This document shows positions 11,001 through 22,859 of a stretch of 64,000 nucleotides of DNA, piece by piece. The position numbers and the translations under genes were made by a program. This stretch comes from Astragalus membranaceus (lineage: Eukaryota; Streptophyta; Magnoliopsida; Fabales; Fabaceae). Each line of letters begins with the position of its first letter. Within the stretch, counting starts at the first letter, position 1. The notes under the pieces are model-generated. The model saw nothing but the letters and a program-made list of their open reading frames with translations. It did not search any database and had not been told where the DNA came from. The stretch is taken from positions 52,682,751 to 52,746,750 of the forward strand of contig CM076851.1 of assembly GCA_039519185.1 (NCBI GenBank), read 5' to 3'.

Positions 11001-13502
11001 TCTTCTCCTTTAGAAAAAATTCTCTCGTCCTTTGAGTAAATACCTAACTTGATTCACCGACATCAAGTTCTTCACTCTTCATCCCATACACACTCGCTCT
11101 ACGCCTATCACATTTGTGGAAACCATCCACCCACTTAACCACCATGTAATCACCTTCATGGGATTCGTCCTTCTAACCCCGATGTTATTCTCTTAAAAGA
11201 CATTCACCAATCATTCACCTACCATCAAACTCACTTCGCATTGACTCAACCACTTCAAACCTTCCCCCTGTAGGCTCGACCCTAAGCCTCAGAGACGTGC
11301 CTCATCAAAGGCATAAGCCAGCCTCAGTTTTGCACATCTTCAAACCCTTGCTCCTATAGGCTTGACCCTTAGCCTTAGAGACGTCCCCCACCAAAGGCAT
11401 AAGCCAACATCAGTTTTGCACATCTTCAAACCCTTGCTTCTGTAGGTTTGACCCTTAGCCTCAAAGGCGTGTCTCACCAAAGGCATCAACCAACATATGT
11501 CTCACCCTCATGTGATGAAAGACCCAAATGTCTACTTTGTTAACTTATGTGGTCTTGTCAATTAAGATTGTTCTTTTTTAACCGGTGTCAACTCTCTATG
11601 AGGCATTTTTCAAAATAAACTAACATGACATGTGTGTTTGCTCTTGTTTGAGTCAGTTATACTATCCCCATCTTTCCGTTTATCATTATCCTTTATTTTC
11701 AAAACCAGATCCAACCATCCATAAAAAGCCCAGTCCCCACAAGAGTATTTCATTCACTATCCCCCAGTGATGAAATTTCACTAATAACAGTTTGAAAGCT
11801 CCATATTGGGGCAGAGTAATGATCACTAAGATTTCCTGCTGGCATTCTAAACACTCGTGCAAGTCCTTTGAGTAAAATAAAGAAGAAATCCAAAAAAGAA
11901 AAGCCCGTTAGATTGAAAACTGATAATAGCAACCTAAGCAAAAATTAGGGCATAAAAAAGAAAAAAATAAAGAAAAAGCAAATATATTAAAATGAAGTTT
12001 TGTCCTATAGTTACAATTTCGAGGAAATAAGAAATCATGATTTGAAGTGAAGTTTGGCCACATTCCCACATCCTAAAAAAGAATCAGCCTTTGTACTCAC
12101 TTTTGAGCCAAAAAATTCCTTCAATCACCCTAAACAAGGATCAATTCCTTATCTAAAAATGGTGTATCACTTTATCAGCTCGCTCAGCTCAAAAGAAAAA
12201 AGAAAAATCACAAACAAAAAAGAAAGTTAAGTTCAAAAAAAGAGGATTGAAAAAAAATCCTGGAAAAAGAAAAAACAAAAAGCAGTAGAAATTGCGAGCT
12301 GATACATCATACCATCAAACACATAAGATATCATTGTCAGAATAAACCCTCAAATACTTCATTGGGCCTAATTATCATATCTTTCACAAACCCATAACCA
12401 TTGGCCATGTTACAACCCTAAACAAGTCCATTCTGATCAATGACCGATTGCTTTTGTTTTCTCAAGGTTTTTTAATTTTAGGACAAAATAAGTTTTATTT
12501 ATTTACAATATGTTTGCTAAAAAAATATATCCAATAAAAAAAGAGAAATAAAAAAAAAAAAGAAAAACTCAAAAGGGCTTGCACGCTCGAAATTCATCAA
12601 GAGAAAATAATAGTAGGAAAAATTTAGTGATCATCAACAAAGTGAAATTTCTTCGAATAAAAAAATCTTGACTGACTTAGCTTTTGGAATCATTCCCAAA
12701 GAAACCCACAAATCCCTACTAAAGTAGTTACATGACTTACCATCTCAAAATGGGGCAATACCCCCACCCTCCATTCCACTTAAACTCGGGGAAACTTTTC
12801 AACATCCCCAAAATATCCCCGCCTTTCATCCCGTTCTTATACTACACGCATATAGTCGTACCAGAAAATTTCCAAACCATTATCCTGACTTTGCACCCTG
12901 TCACAATCTCACTCGAAATGGGGCAACCTTTATCTTTCACGGATTGGGGCAACCTTGTCCTTTTATAGACCGGGGAATCATATCCCTTGTGCCAAAAGAA
13001 TTCTTCTGTCTCCCATTCCATTCATCCTTAGCCACCTTTTGCTTCAAGACTAACACTATTCCCAAACTTTTAGTCGACCTATACCCTCAAGTGTCGTTGT
13101 CCCCCTTAGACAAAGACAAATTATTTGCTCTCCACTTTTTGAAGTCAAAATTGGGGTAGTCAAACATTTCTTACCTTGGGGCAAGCTTATCTCTCATAGG
13201 CTTGAGCCAATAACCTCATCCTTCACTCCGCTCACGTGTCACGCTTCTTGAACCCTGTGCCAACTAACACACTCATTTGTATTCACACTGTTTTTTATAT
13301 TTATTAAACAAAATGCTTCAAAGAGAGAACACACGTTAATGACAATCCCTCTAAGTTAACATTTTAGGCTTGAAAGCTTAGCCATCATGAGTCATCATAA
13401 CCAAATGAGAACCCATTTGAACAAGTCTACAACTGCACATCACAATCTATAAAAAGGGCACTAATAAATTGCCACAAGAATTGATAATTTTTGGAGTCGC
13501 CA
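11000..13502 (-). other. Untranslated leader of a minus-strand Tat/Ogre element (truncated)
   Basis: On the minus strand this follows the LTR at 13503-15445 and its primer site, so it is that element's leader. It is A/T-rich with many 'ggggcaa' phrases and contains a three-copy tandem repeat (11256-11510). No gag or pol frame is present. Its second LTR is not found in the window, so the element is truncated at its left end. Confidence 0.5.
11256..11510. repeat. Tandem repeat, three copies of an 85-86-base unit
   Basis: Copies start at 11256, 11341 and 11427. Each begins 'caaacc' and contains 'taggcttgaccc', 'gccaacatcagttttgcac' and 'accaaaggcat', with base differences between copies. The function is unknown. 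It lies in non-coding retrotransposon DNA. Confidence 0.85.
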
Positions 13503-15445
13503 CCCAATTTATTTAATAGAAAAAATTGAGGAAAACCTAACTAGAAGTTATTGGTCTGCGTATACCAGGTTGAGTTCGGGAGTCGATTATGCATAGGGAA
13601 GGGCGGAAACTTAATCCCACTGCACCCCTAGTACATCTGTAACAAGACAGTTACCCTAAATCCGATTGTGCAAATAATAATAAATTCCGAGTTATTTGTT
13701 TACCCCAAAACTAAGTAAGAAAGAATTATTCAGAAATAAATAGAATAGGGACCGATTTAAGAAAATTTAATTTTGACTTGACGGGGAAGCCCCACTCCTA
13801 CGTATCCTCTGGTGCAATGAGGAACTCAACAGTCACGTAGTTCTTCCTTGGAAAATCTTGTTGGTTGGTTGATTTTATTTTTTTGAAGGGGTTTAAGATC
13901 ACCAAGCTGTACAATCAGGCGTCTTAAACCAGGATTGCGAGGTTGACAAGATGTACATCTCAATCAAGCTCATTTTAAGTTTTTTTGGAAAATAGGTGTT
14001 AAAAAATGATTATTTATTGAAAAAAAAATTAATTTAGCTTGACGGGGAAGCCCCGCTCCTACGTATCTCCGAAGCGGAGAATCAAATGCTACGTAGTTCT
14101 TCCTGAAAAAGTTTGTTTGTTGGCGTGTTTTATTATTTGAATGTTTTTGAAATTTGGAAGATGTTTGCAGTGACCAAACAGACAAATCTAGAGTGGTCAC
14201 CACTAATGGTCTATTTGAAAAGTAAAGTTGTTCGCAATAATCAAACGAGTTAAACCCAGAGTGACTATTGCAAATAACTGATTCGTGGTTGTGTATTCGA
14301 TATTTTTTCGAGAAATGAAATTGACTTTTTTAAAAAAAAAATGAATTTAAGTGCTGTTTTGAAAAATTAGTTGAATAAGAATGGTATGAATGAGCCTAAG
14401 CCAAATGGGAGAAACCGAGGTTGAGAGGCGGAGACCATGGTGGTGGCGCAGTCCGTAATGGAAACAGTGGTGCTCGCGGTCTCACGTTGGCGGTGCTAGC
14501 GGCGGAGGTGTCGTGGTTCTATCCTCATTTTTCTGTGTTTCATGGTCTCCCTTTCTTTATTCTTTCATTTGGGTCTATGTGAGGATGTGGTGTTGGATTT
14601 TGGGTTGATAGTGGAGGAGATAGGGGGTGAGGTGGTGGTTTGTTTTCTCTTCTCTAGCTTTTCTTTAACTCTGTTTCTCTCTACATTTTGCTCTTATTTC
14701 TCTTTTTGATTTTTCTACTCATTTTCTTTCTCTAAATTTGCTCCCTCCTTTGCTTCTGTTTGTCTCCTTTTTTTCTTTTTAGTGTTATGTGTGGTTGTTT
14801 CCAAACCCTCCCCCTTTGCTTCTGTTTGTTTCGTTTTCTCCCATGTTACAGTGCCCCCCTCTCCTTTGCTGTTACTATTCACAGCATTTATGTTCGAATT
14901 TTTGGTGTAGGTGTGGAAGGACACAGTGGATTGCAGCCCAAGGGGACAAATTTTGAAAGGCCAAGACAAAAATGCTGAGAGGTGGTACTGCTGTTTGCAA
15001 GGCCAGCATTGTTGGTGTCAAGAATGGGAAGACAATAAAGAAGCCAAAGAAATGAAGTTGAGCTGGTAGCTCACAATAGCCTTCCATGATAGCAACCGTT
15101 TGCTTTTTTCTTTTTTCTTTTTGTATTTTAATTAATTTTTTGTACTATTTTGTATTTTAATTAATAATTTTTGTCTCTATGTGTGTACTAAAGTTGACCA
15201 CTTTGGTTGTACCCTATTTTGTAAAAAAAAACTGATTATAATAAAAACAAATATTTATTTAAATCTGAATTTTTTTCTATAATACTAATAATAATAAAAG
15301 AAAGTCCGATTAATAATAGCACGGACACATGCCAAATCGTCAACAAGCACAAGATAGCACGTGTGAACTAAAAAAGCGCAAAACGACATATTTTTGTGTT
15401 TTTTACCAAAAAATGAAAAATACCGGTTAAAATCGAGTGTTTACA
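13503..15445 (-). repeat. Tat/Ogre-type 5' LTR on the minus strand (about 1.9 kb)
   Basis: On the minus strand it starts TGTAAACACTCG (15445) and runs to the primer site TGGCGACTCC (13493-13502). It shares the 'cctacgtatctcc...ctacgtag' block (14057-14097) with the plus-strand Ogre-like LTRs, but inverted. The exact inner boundary is uncertain within a few tens of bases. Short frames at 14715-15087 on both strands are T- and C-rich and have no protein character. Confidence 0.65.
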
Positions 15446-15735
15446 CACACTTTTCAAAATGGCAACCTCGAGCTTACCAGAGTTTGAGTTCAAGCCATCA
15501 AATTTTATTCCAAGGAATAATCAATTCAAAATATTTAGCTATCTGTTTCTAGCAACAAAAGTTTTGTTTCCCATCAAACATTCTTGCTGTCACTAACAAA
15601 TCATGCATGTCCTCCTTATTCTAGAATCAAACCATGCATTTGACTATACTCATCACAACTTTTTCATACAAGTATTGTACATGCATTCACATTCCACCTG
15701 TTTTTGCTTACACAATTTATTAGCTTTAGCGTCTT
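15446..15735 (+). other. Interior of the Ogre-like element, second segment (non-coding)
   Basis: AT-rich with several ATGCAT words, like 10020-11000. It ends in GTCTT (15731-15735), the target duplicated by the Tekay insertion. No gene. Confidence 0.6.
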
Positions 15736-18260
15736 TGTAACACCCCAGTATTTCTAACATGTAGAGACACTGAAAGTGCACAGATGCGGAATATTCAGAG
15801 GACACAGTTCCTGTTTAAGTTTTGGACATACAAACTTTTTCCGAGACAAAACATAATCGGAAATAACATTACTTCATAAAATAGAAGTTTATCGGTTTCA
15901 TACCGAATGGATTACAATATCCAAGTCCAAATACCAAACAGAAACATTAAACGGTTCATATAACTCATAATCAATACAAGTTTATACAACCAATTAGGAT
16001 AACAAAAGTACAAGGGATCAAATGACTAAGTCTTCAGCACCTCCAAGAGTAGACCAACTACTCGTGCACAATAGTCTTCCTTTTTCCCTGCTTCTCTGAA
16101 AAACAACAAATATGGATAGGGTGAGATAACATTATCTCAGTGAGTCCTACCGTGCCCCCTCACTGACACTCGGTTTAATTTATTAAACCGTTATAACAAA
16201 AGCTGACATAACAATGTCTTATTTATTAATCGAAATGCCGACCGTGCAACAACCACTAATCCCGGCAATTCGTATTCATAATTATTAATCGAAACGCCGA
16301 CCGTGCAAGAACCACTACTCCCGGCGAATCGTGTGTTTAACTTAGCATAAACCGGCCGTGCAAGAACCACTAATCCCGGTAACCCGTGAGTTGACCACAC
16401 CAAAACACATTCATGGCCTAGGGTGAGGGCTCATGACTTCCCTTCCTAGTATGCTACTTGTCGGGTCGTCACCCAACGCAATACGTATGACAATACGCAT
16501 CAAGTTCTCGAGAGTCAGATAATTTATATCTTTTCGATCACCAAATGGATCAATTACATAAGCTCATTAGATAATTTATATCTTATTGATCTATAACCCG
16601 TTTTGATGAATCTATAAACATCCGGCATTATAATCATATACGGTTGACATATATATATATAAATATATATTCATTCTATCCATCAGACGGTGTACTCACA
16701 CGTATACTAGGATTTTGGTTTTTCGATCAATATACCTTTCAACTTCTTTTCAAAATTAAGAGTTGAACAAGTTTGAAATAAGGTTTTCAGTGAGGCAATC
16801 CCTTTTTGAATGGTTGAGAAATAAATTAGAAAGGGTTCGGGATCAAACGGAGCAACAAAACGAGAAACGGAAGCCGGTAACAGAACTACACACACGACCC
16901 GTACCCAGGGACGCACGACCCGTGCGTGGTGCACTACTCAGGACCCATCTACCAGAAGGAAACGCACGATCCGTGCCCAGGGGCGCACGACCCGTGCGTC
17001 CCGTTCGGTTTCCAATTCTTCCAACCAGAAGCAGGCGCACGATCCGTGCCCAGGGGCGCACGGTCCGTGCGACCTGTGTCTGTTACCAGAATTTCTCACT
17101 TTTCTCATTTTCGCTCTCCGTTCTCGTCCGATTCGATTTCTAATTTCAATCACCTGAAACTCAGAAAATTCCCAGAATATATATTTCTAGTAGTACACAT
17201 TTCATTTCATTTCAACGATTTAAATCAAAATCTCATTAAACCGTAAAACACCGTTTTGACTCAAAAACGCTTTTCAGTTCTAAGTCTTTCGTAAACAGAA
17301 AATGTGACCAAGGGATTCCATATCGAAAACAAATTCAGAATATCAAAATACCCTATCGTGAGTAGAACTCACCGTTACACCGAAGTTCGAGAGTTGGATC
17401 GAAAGCGAAGTCACCGAAACGAAAAGTACACGAACGATCCCCGCTAGAACTCGAACCGATCTCCAAACGGCAATCTCCACCACTAGAGCGCCTGAAATAG
17501 CAACCTAGTCCTTCACAACTTCCTCCAAGTCGAAAATGCAAGCTTGACACTCCACTTCCCACAACTACAACATGACATGCAGCACCATTAAAGTTCAAAA
17601 CTCCATTATTTCTCTTGGAGCTTCAAGGGGGGTTGAACATGGTAGTGGATGATCTAGGGGGAGTTAGCTTCTGAAAGTGGTACCATTGAAAAGAGGATGA
17701 AAAATGAGAGAAAGAGGTGTGAAGAAAGCTTACATGCAAGAGGGGATGATGGTGATGGTAGCCTCTTCCTCTCCTTCTCCCTTCGCCTCCCTCTTCTTTC
17801 TCCCTTCCTATTTCTTTCTCTTCTTCAGCTGGTCACTTGATAAGTGAGAGGGTGAGGGAGGGTCCAGGTGTGTATGGGCTGAGGGGGATTTTTAAAGGAT
17901 GGTGAAAAGGCCATTTTGCCCTTGGCCCATAAAATGATAGTTTAGGTGTTGGAAATCTCCTTCGGTACAAAACTTTCTCGATTAATCCGGTTCCAATCCG
18001 TATCTCTCAATTCTTTCGGTTCTTAATTAATTATAACCTTCAAAATTATATTTTAATAACTAGGGGTGTGAAAAGACAGATTTTCCCTTAGGCTCCAATT
18101 CCTCATTTTACTATGAATAGGCCACCCTTTAATGGAGGAAAGGGTTTTCTTGATAATTTCCTCGACATATAAGTCCCCGAGATACGACTAATTATTCCCA
18201 CAAATAATTAATCGGTCTTAGGTATCATAGTACGAGTCTTTAAAATTCTGGGATGTTACA
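15736..18260 (-). repeat. Tekay 3' LTR
   Basis: 2525 bp. It contains three degenerate copies of 'ccgtgcaagaaccactaatcccgg' (16220-16385) and a GC-rich array of GCACGAYCCGTGC units separated by 'ccaggggc' (about 16890-17075). Frames such as 16763-17143 come from these arrays and are duplicated in the other LTR. I do not consider them genes. Confidence 0.9.
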
Positions 18261-18275
18261 ATCTCCCCAACTTTT
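18261..18275 (-). promoter_or_regulatory. Polypurine tract of the Tekay element
   Basis: AAGTTGGGGAGAT on the minus strand next to the 3' LTR. It is the expected plus-strand DNA primer site. Confidence 0.75.
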
Positions 18276-18309
18276 AAAAATTTTGTCCTCAAAATTGACG
18301 AGACGTACC

Positions 18310-21300
18310 TCAATGGAAAAGATATGGATATCGAGTCCGCATGTCATCTTCCAGTTCACAGGTAGCCTCTTCGATTGAGAATCCATCCCTGACCACTTTG
18401 ACAATAGGAATAGTTCTTGACCGTAGCGTCTTCTTGCCACGCTCCAAGATGTAGTTAGGATAAGGTTGGAATGACAAATCCGGTCGCAGGTCAATTGTAT
18501 CAACACTCAACGGTTGATGCAGATCGGGAACATACTTCCTCAACTGAGACACGTGGAACACATCATGGAGGTTTGATAGGGCTGGAGACAATGCGAGGCG
18601 ATAAGCAATTGTCCCAATCCGCTCGATGATTTGGAAAGGTCCAACATATCGAGGACTGAGCTTCTTCGCTCGCAAGGCTCTCCCAGTGCCTATGGTTGGG
18701 GAAACTTTCAAGAACACATGATCACCAACCGCAAACTCCAACGGTCTCCTTCGGTTGTCAGCGTAGCTCTTTTGCCGACTCTGAGCAACCTTCATCCTTT
18801 CTCGAATTAACTTGATCTTCTCAGTAGTTTCGCGAACCATATCAGGTCCCAAAAACTTATCCTCACCGATCTCCCACCAACACAACGGAGTTCTACACTT
18901 TCTACCATAAAGTGCTTCAAACGGTGCCATTCCAATGCTGGAGTGGTAACTGTTGTTGTAGGAGAATTCTATTAACGGAAGATGGTCCTCCCATTTTCTC
19001 CCGCTATCAAGCACACAAGCCCGAAGCATGTCCTCTAGAGTCTGAATAGTCCTCTTCGTCTGACCATCAGTCTGAGGATGATAAGCAGTGCTAACCAGCA
19101 CCCTTGTTCCCAAAGCTTCATTCAATGCTCTCCAGAACCTAGAAGTAAACTTGGGATCTCGGTCTGACACGATACTCGTTGGAACTCCATGCAGTCTGAT
19201 AATATTCTTCACATATTCATCTGCTAACTTGGAAACCTTATAAGTCGAACGAACAGGAATAAAGTGGGCGGACTTAGTCAATCGGTCCACTACTACCCAA
19301 ATAGAATCGTTGCCTGCCTGGGACCTCGGCAAACCCATAACGAAGTCCATTGAGATATCTTCCCACTTCCAAACTGGTACCTCTAGCGGTTGTAACTGAC
19401 CACCCGGTCTTCGGTGTTCCGCCTTAACCTTCTGACAAGTTAAGCACCGAGAAACAAATTCTGCAACCTCGGCCTTCATCCCAGGCCACCAATACATTAG
19501 CTTCAAGTCTCGGTACATCTTAGTGGATCCCGGATGTACAGAGTACTGACTCCTATGAGCTTCTTCCAATACTTGCCTTTTTATATCATCATCGTCGGGA
19601 ACACAAATCTTCCCATTAAAGCAAATCATGCCATCACTATCCTCAGTGAAATCTGGCGATCCCTTCTGAGACTGCAATTTTATATCAGCTCCTTGAGCTA
19701 CGCGGATTTGTTCCCTTAGAACACTGGCTATCCGTATATGCCGCAGCACTACGCGATTCCTCTTTCTTACCACCTTGAGTTTCAAGTCTCTGAACGACTC
19801 CAACAAAGCCATCTCGTGAACCATTAACCTTGCCGTGTGGATAGACTTCCTGCTCAGAGCATCTGCTACCACATTGGCTTTTCCAGTATGATATTTCAAT
19901 TCGAAGTCATAGTCCTTCAAGAATTCGGTCCACCTTCTCTGTCTGTTATTCAACTCCTTTTGGTCAAATAGATATTTCAAGCTCTTGTGATCACTAAAAA
20001 CCTCGAAACGAGAACCGTAAAGGTAATGTCTCCAAATTTTCAGTGCAAACACAATAGCCGCCAACTCTAAGTCATGAGTTGGGTAATTCCGTTCATGCGT
20101 CTTCAATTGCCTCGATGCATAGGCCACAACATGTTGATTCTGCATGAGAACGCATCCTAAACCCTTCCCAGATGCATCACTGTAAATCTGAAATCCCAAT
20201 GACGGATCCGGAAGAATTAGGATTGGGGCAGAAGTTAGCTTTTCTTTCAATCCAAGGAAGCACTCTTCACAATCGGTATCCCAAGTAAACGGCTGGCCCT
20301 TGCGAGTTAGTCGAGTAAGCGTAAGTACCAATTGTGAAAAACCTTCAATGAATCGTCTATAGTAACCGGCTAAACCCAGAAAGCTTCTGATCTCAGTCAC
20401 AGACGTTGGCCGTTCCCAATTCAACACTGCTTCCACCTTGCTAGGATCGACTGCAATCCCTTCCTGGGAAATCACATGACCCAAGAACTTCACCTCGGAC
20501 ATCCAAAAATCACACTTTGACGACTTAGCATAAAGTTTCTTCTCTCGGAGTACTCCTAGGACAAAGCGGAGATGCTGGGCATGCTCCTCAACTGACTTGG
20601 AGTAAACCAAGATATCATCAATAAAGACGACCACAAACTGATCTAGGTAAGAATGAAATACTCTATTCATATAATCCATGAATACGGCTGGGGCATTAGT
20701 CAGTCCGAAAGGCATCACCACAAACTCGTAGTGTCCGTACCTCGTACGAAAGGCAGTCTTCGGAATGTCTAAGGCTCTTACCCTGATTTGATGGTATCCC
20801 GACCTTAGATCAATTTTGGAGAACACTTTAGCACCTCGAAGTTGGTCAAGTAGATCATCTATCCTTGGTAACGGATACTTGTTCTTGATAGTGATTTTAT
20901 TCAGCTGACGGTAGTCTATGCACAATCTCATGCTTCCGTCCTTCTTCTTGACTAGCAATACCGGAGCACCCCATGGAGAAGCACTCGGTCGAATAAACTT
21001 CTTGGAAATTAATTCCTCAAGTTGGGACTTCAATTCCTTTAGTTCGAGAGGAGACATCCTATAAGGTGCTATGGATATTGGCCCTGCACCAGGCGCCAAA
21101 TCTATAGAGAATTCTACCTCTCGTTCTGGAGGTAAAGAGGAGACTTCCTCGGGAAAAACATCTAAGAATTCATTAACAACTTGAGTAGAGGATAAATCCA
21201 AATTTGCTTCAGTTGATGCAGACAAAATAACAACAAAAGCTTCCGCACCTTGGAACAGAGACTGGCTTGCTGAGGTGAACGAAATAACACCATCATCTGC

Positions 21301-22722
21301 CGGTAGTGAATGTTCAGCTACTTCAGAAGGAAAATTAATTGCACGATTGAAACAGTCGATCGTAATGTGATTGGAAGTCATCCAATTCATTCCCAACACG
21401 ATCTCCATTCCTCTCATAGGCAGACAGATAAAATCAACAACAAAGTCCCTGCTTCCTATGGTGAGCAGACAGTTAAGGCATAATGATTGGGTTCGCACAC
21501 GACCCTTTGCAGCGGTAAGGATAGATATTGGCTCGGATATAGGAGATACTATTAATCCTAGCCGTTCGGTACATGCTTCAGAGATAAAACAATGAGTAGC
21601 ACCAGAATCATACAGAATATTAACAGTTTGATGAAAGATAGAACCTGTACCCCTTATAAGATTATCAGCGGGCTTGATGGTCTTAGCATCCAGAGTGTTG
21701 ACTCGAGCCTGTCTCGGAGCATCAGGAGACTCCAAGAAAGCTTTCCTTGACGGACAATTATTAGCATAATGGCCCACTTCTTTACAAAGGTAACACTGGT
21801 TCGGTCCCCCTTGACATTTGCCTCGATGAAATTTCTTGCAGAAGTCGCACTTGTTAGGCCTGGCAGAGTCACTTGACTGAATTCGTTTCCCTTTATCCCT
21901 ATTCCCTCTATATCTAGGGTTTGAAGAAGTTGGCTCGTTACCCTTCTTCTCATCCTTCCAGAATTCTTTCCTCTCAGCATACATTCTTTTAAGATCGCTC
22001 TCAGCTGAATGAGCTTGTTGAACCAAAGCAGGATAAGTGGTCATGGAGTAAGAACTGAGACCTTGATTCACATCTCCTCTGAGACCTTGTCTGAACATTA
22101 CCATTTTCCACCTATCATCAGTAGCGGTGGTCCCCAATTCATAGAATTGTGACAACCTCTCAAATTTTGCAGCGTATTCCCCAACTGTCATCTCTCCCTG
22201 TTTCAAACTCAGAAATTCCATCTGTTTATCAAGTCTTTGGGAGTCGGGAAAATAATGACCCAAAAACAACTCCTTGAAATTATTCCACTCAAGAGGAGTT
22301 CCTTGATTTTGAAGCATTCTACGAGCGTTAACCCACCAAGTGTGAGCATCCTCGTCCAGAGCGTTAGCAGCACAAGTTACTTTTTCTCCTTCATTGCATT
22401 GCAAGGTATCAAAGATCCGTTCCATGGCATCTACCCAGAAATGGGCTTTCATTGCCTCGGATCCTCCTTTGAAGGTTGGGGGTTTCATCTTCAGAAACCG
22501 GAAATACACCCTGTCGGGATCCTCAGGTGTTGGCACATTGACTGGCTCAGCTGGTTGTGGCTGAGGCATCTGATGCATCTGCTGCATTTGAGCCATCTGA
22601 GCCATCTGTTGTTGTTGCATTAGCATCATGTCATTCATCATCTTCTGCTGAGTCTCGATGACATTCTGCATCCATTCTTGATGAGGATCAACAGGTGGGT
22701 TTCTCCTACCTCTTCCTGCCAT
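18310..22722 (-). CDS. Gag-Pol polyprotein of the Tekay-type gypsy element
   Basis: A single frame of about 1470 codons. I take the start at MAGRGRRNPP (22722), the usual Tekay gag start, although an ATG 19 codons upstream is also in frame. Domain order, numbered from the upstream ATG: Met/Gln-rich segment (45-80), retrotransposon gag (about 95-275), CCHC knuckle (C329 to C342, CYLCKEVGHYANNC), aspartic protease (DSGATHCFIS), reverse transcriptase with FIDDILVYS at the active site, RNase H, zinc-binding integrase region, integrase core, and a C-terminal chromodomain-like tail ending TRYPYLFH. This order (integrase after RNase H, chromodomain last) is gypsy chromovirus. The first two integrase acidic residues are present (in MDFVMGLP and VSDRDPKF). 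The third, normally Glu in the QSER context, is Lys (QTKR, codon 19054-19056), so integration activity is probably lost. Confidence 0.95.
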   Translation of the reverse strand: MAGRGRRNPPVDPHQEWMQNVIETQQKMMNDMMLMQQQQMAQMAQMQQMHQMPQPQPAEPVNVPTPEDPDRVYFRFLKMKPPTFKGGSEAMKAHFWVDAMERIFDTLQCNEGEKVTCAANALDEDAHTWWVNARRMLQNQGTPLEWNNFKELFLGHYFPDSQRLDKQMEFLSLKQGEMTVGEYAAKFERLSQFYELGTTATDDRWKMVMFRQGLRGDVNQGLSSYSMTTYPALVQQAHSAESDLKRMYAERKEFWKDEKKGNEPTSSNPRYRGNRDKGKRIQSSDSARPNKCDFCKKFHRGKCQGGPNQCYLCKEVGHYANNCPSRKAFLESPDAPRQARVNTLDAKTIKPADNLIRGTGSIFHQTVNILYDSGATHCFISEACTERLGLIVSPISEPISILTAAKGRVRTQSLCLNCLLTIGSRDFVVDFICLPMRGMEIVLGMNWMTSNHITIDCFNRAINFPSEVAEHSLPADDGVISFTSASQSLFQGAEAFVVILSASTEANLDLSSTQVVNEFLDVFPEEVSSLPPEREVEFSIDLAPGAGPISIAPYRMSPLELKELKSQLEELISKKFIRPSASPWGAPVLLVKKKDGSMRLCIDYRQLNKITIKNKYPLPRIDDLLDQLRGAKVFSKIDLRSGYHQIRVRALDIPKTAFRTRYGHYEFVVMPFGLTNAPAVFMDYMNRVFHSYLDQFVVVFIDDILVYSKSVEEHAQHLRFVLGVLREKKLYAKSSKCDFWMSEVKFLGHVISQEGIAVDPSKVEAVLNWERPTSVTEIRSFLGLAGYYRRFIEGFSQLVLTLTRLTRKGQPFTWDTDCEECFLGLKEKLTSAPILILPDPSLGFQIYSDASGKGLGCVLMQNQHVVAYASRQLKTHERNYPTHDLELAAIVFALKIWRHYLYGSRFEVFSDHKSLKYLFDQKELNNRQRRWTEFLKDYDFELKYHTGKANVVADALSRKSIHTARLMVHEMALLESFRDLKLKVVRKRNRVVLRHIRIASVLREQIRVAQGADIKLQSQKGSPDFTEDSDGMICFNGKICVPDDDDIKRQVLEEAHRSQYSVHPGSTKMYRDLKLMYWWPGMKAEVAEFVSRCLTCQKVKAEHRRPGGQLQPLEVPVWKWEDISMDFVMGLPRSQAGNDSIWVVVDRLTKSAHFIPVRSTYKVSKLADEYVKNIIRLHGVPTSIVSDRDPKFTSRFWRALNEALGTRVLVSTAYHPQTDGQTKRTIQTLEDMLRACVLDSGRKWEDHLPLIEFSYNNSYHSSIGMAPFEALYGRKCRTPLCWWEIGEDKFLGPDMVRETTEKIKLIRERMKVAQSRQKSYADNRRRPLEFAVGDHVFLKVSPTIGTGRALRAKKLSPRYVGPFQIIERIGTIAYRLALSPALSNLHDVFHVSQLRKYVPDLHQPLSVDTIDLRPDLSFQPYPNYILERGKKTLRSRTIPIVKVVRDGFSIEEATCELEDDMRTRYPYLFH

Positions 22723-22844
22723 GATTCTGCGAAGTATGCACAAAGTATTAAGTTGATCAGGCTCAATGTCTAATAGCATACTAAGAAAAATCAGACTTAG
22801 AAGACGTAAAAGACTCTTAGCATCTAAGTCCGACTAGGTCGAAC

Positions 22845-22857
22845 TGCTCTGATACCA
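22845..22857 (-). promoter_or_regulatory. Primer binding site, initiator tRNA-Met type
   Basis: TGGTATCAGAGCA on the minus strand, two bases after the 5' LTR end. Confidence 0.9.
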
Positions 22858-22859
22858 AA

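Noticed and set aside
16763..17143. ORFs in the Tekay LTR with Arg/Pro/Thr-rich protein, repeated at 23885-24280
   Set aside because: They arise from the GC-rich GCACGAYCCGTGC array inside the LTR, differ in frame between the two LTR copies, and have no domain character.
22237..22623. 128-codon plus-strand ORF and other plus-strand frames over 18310-22722 and 33185-38785
   Set aside because: They are antisense shadows of the gag-pol genes.
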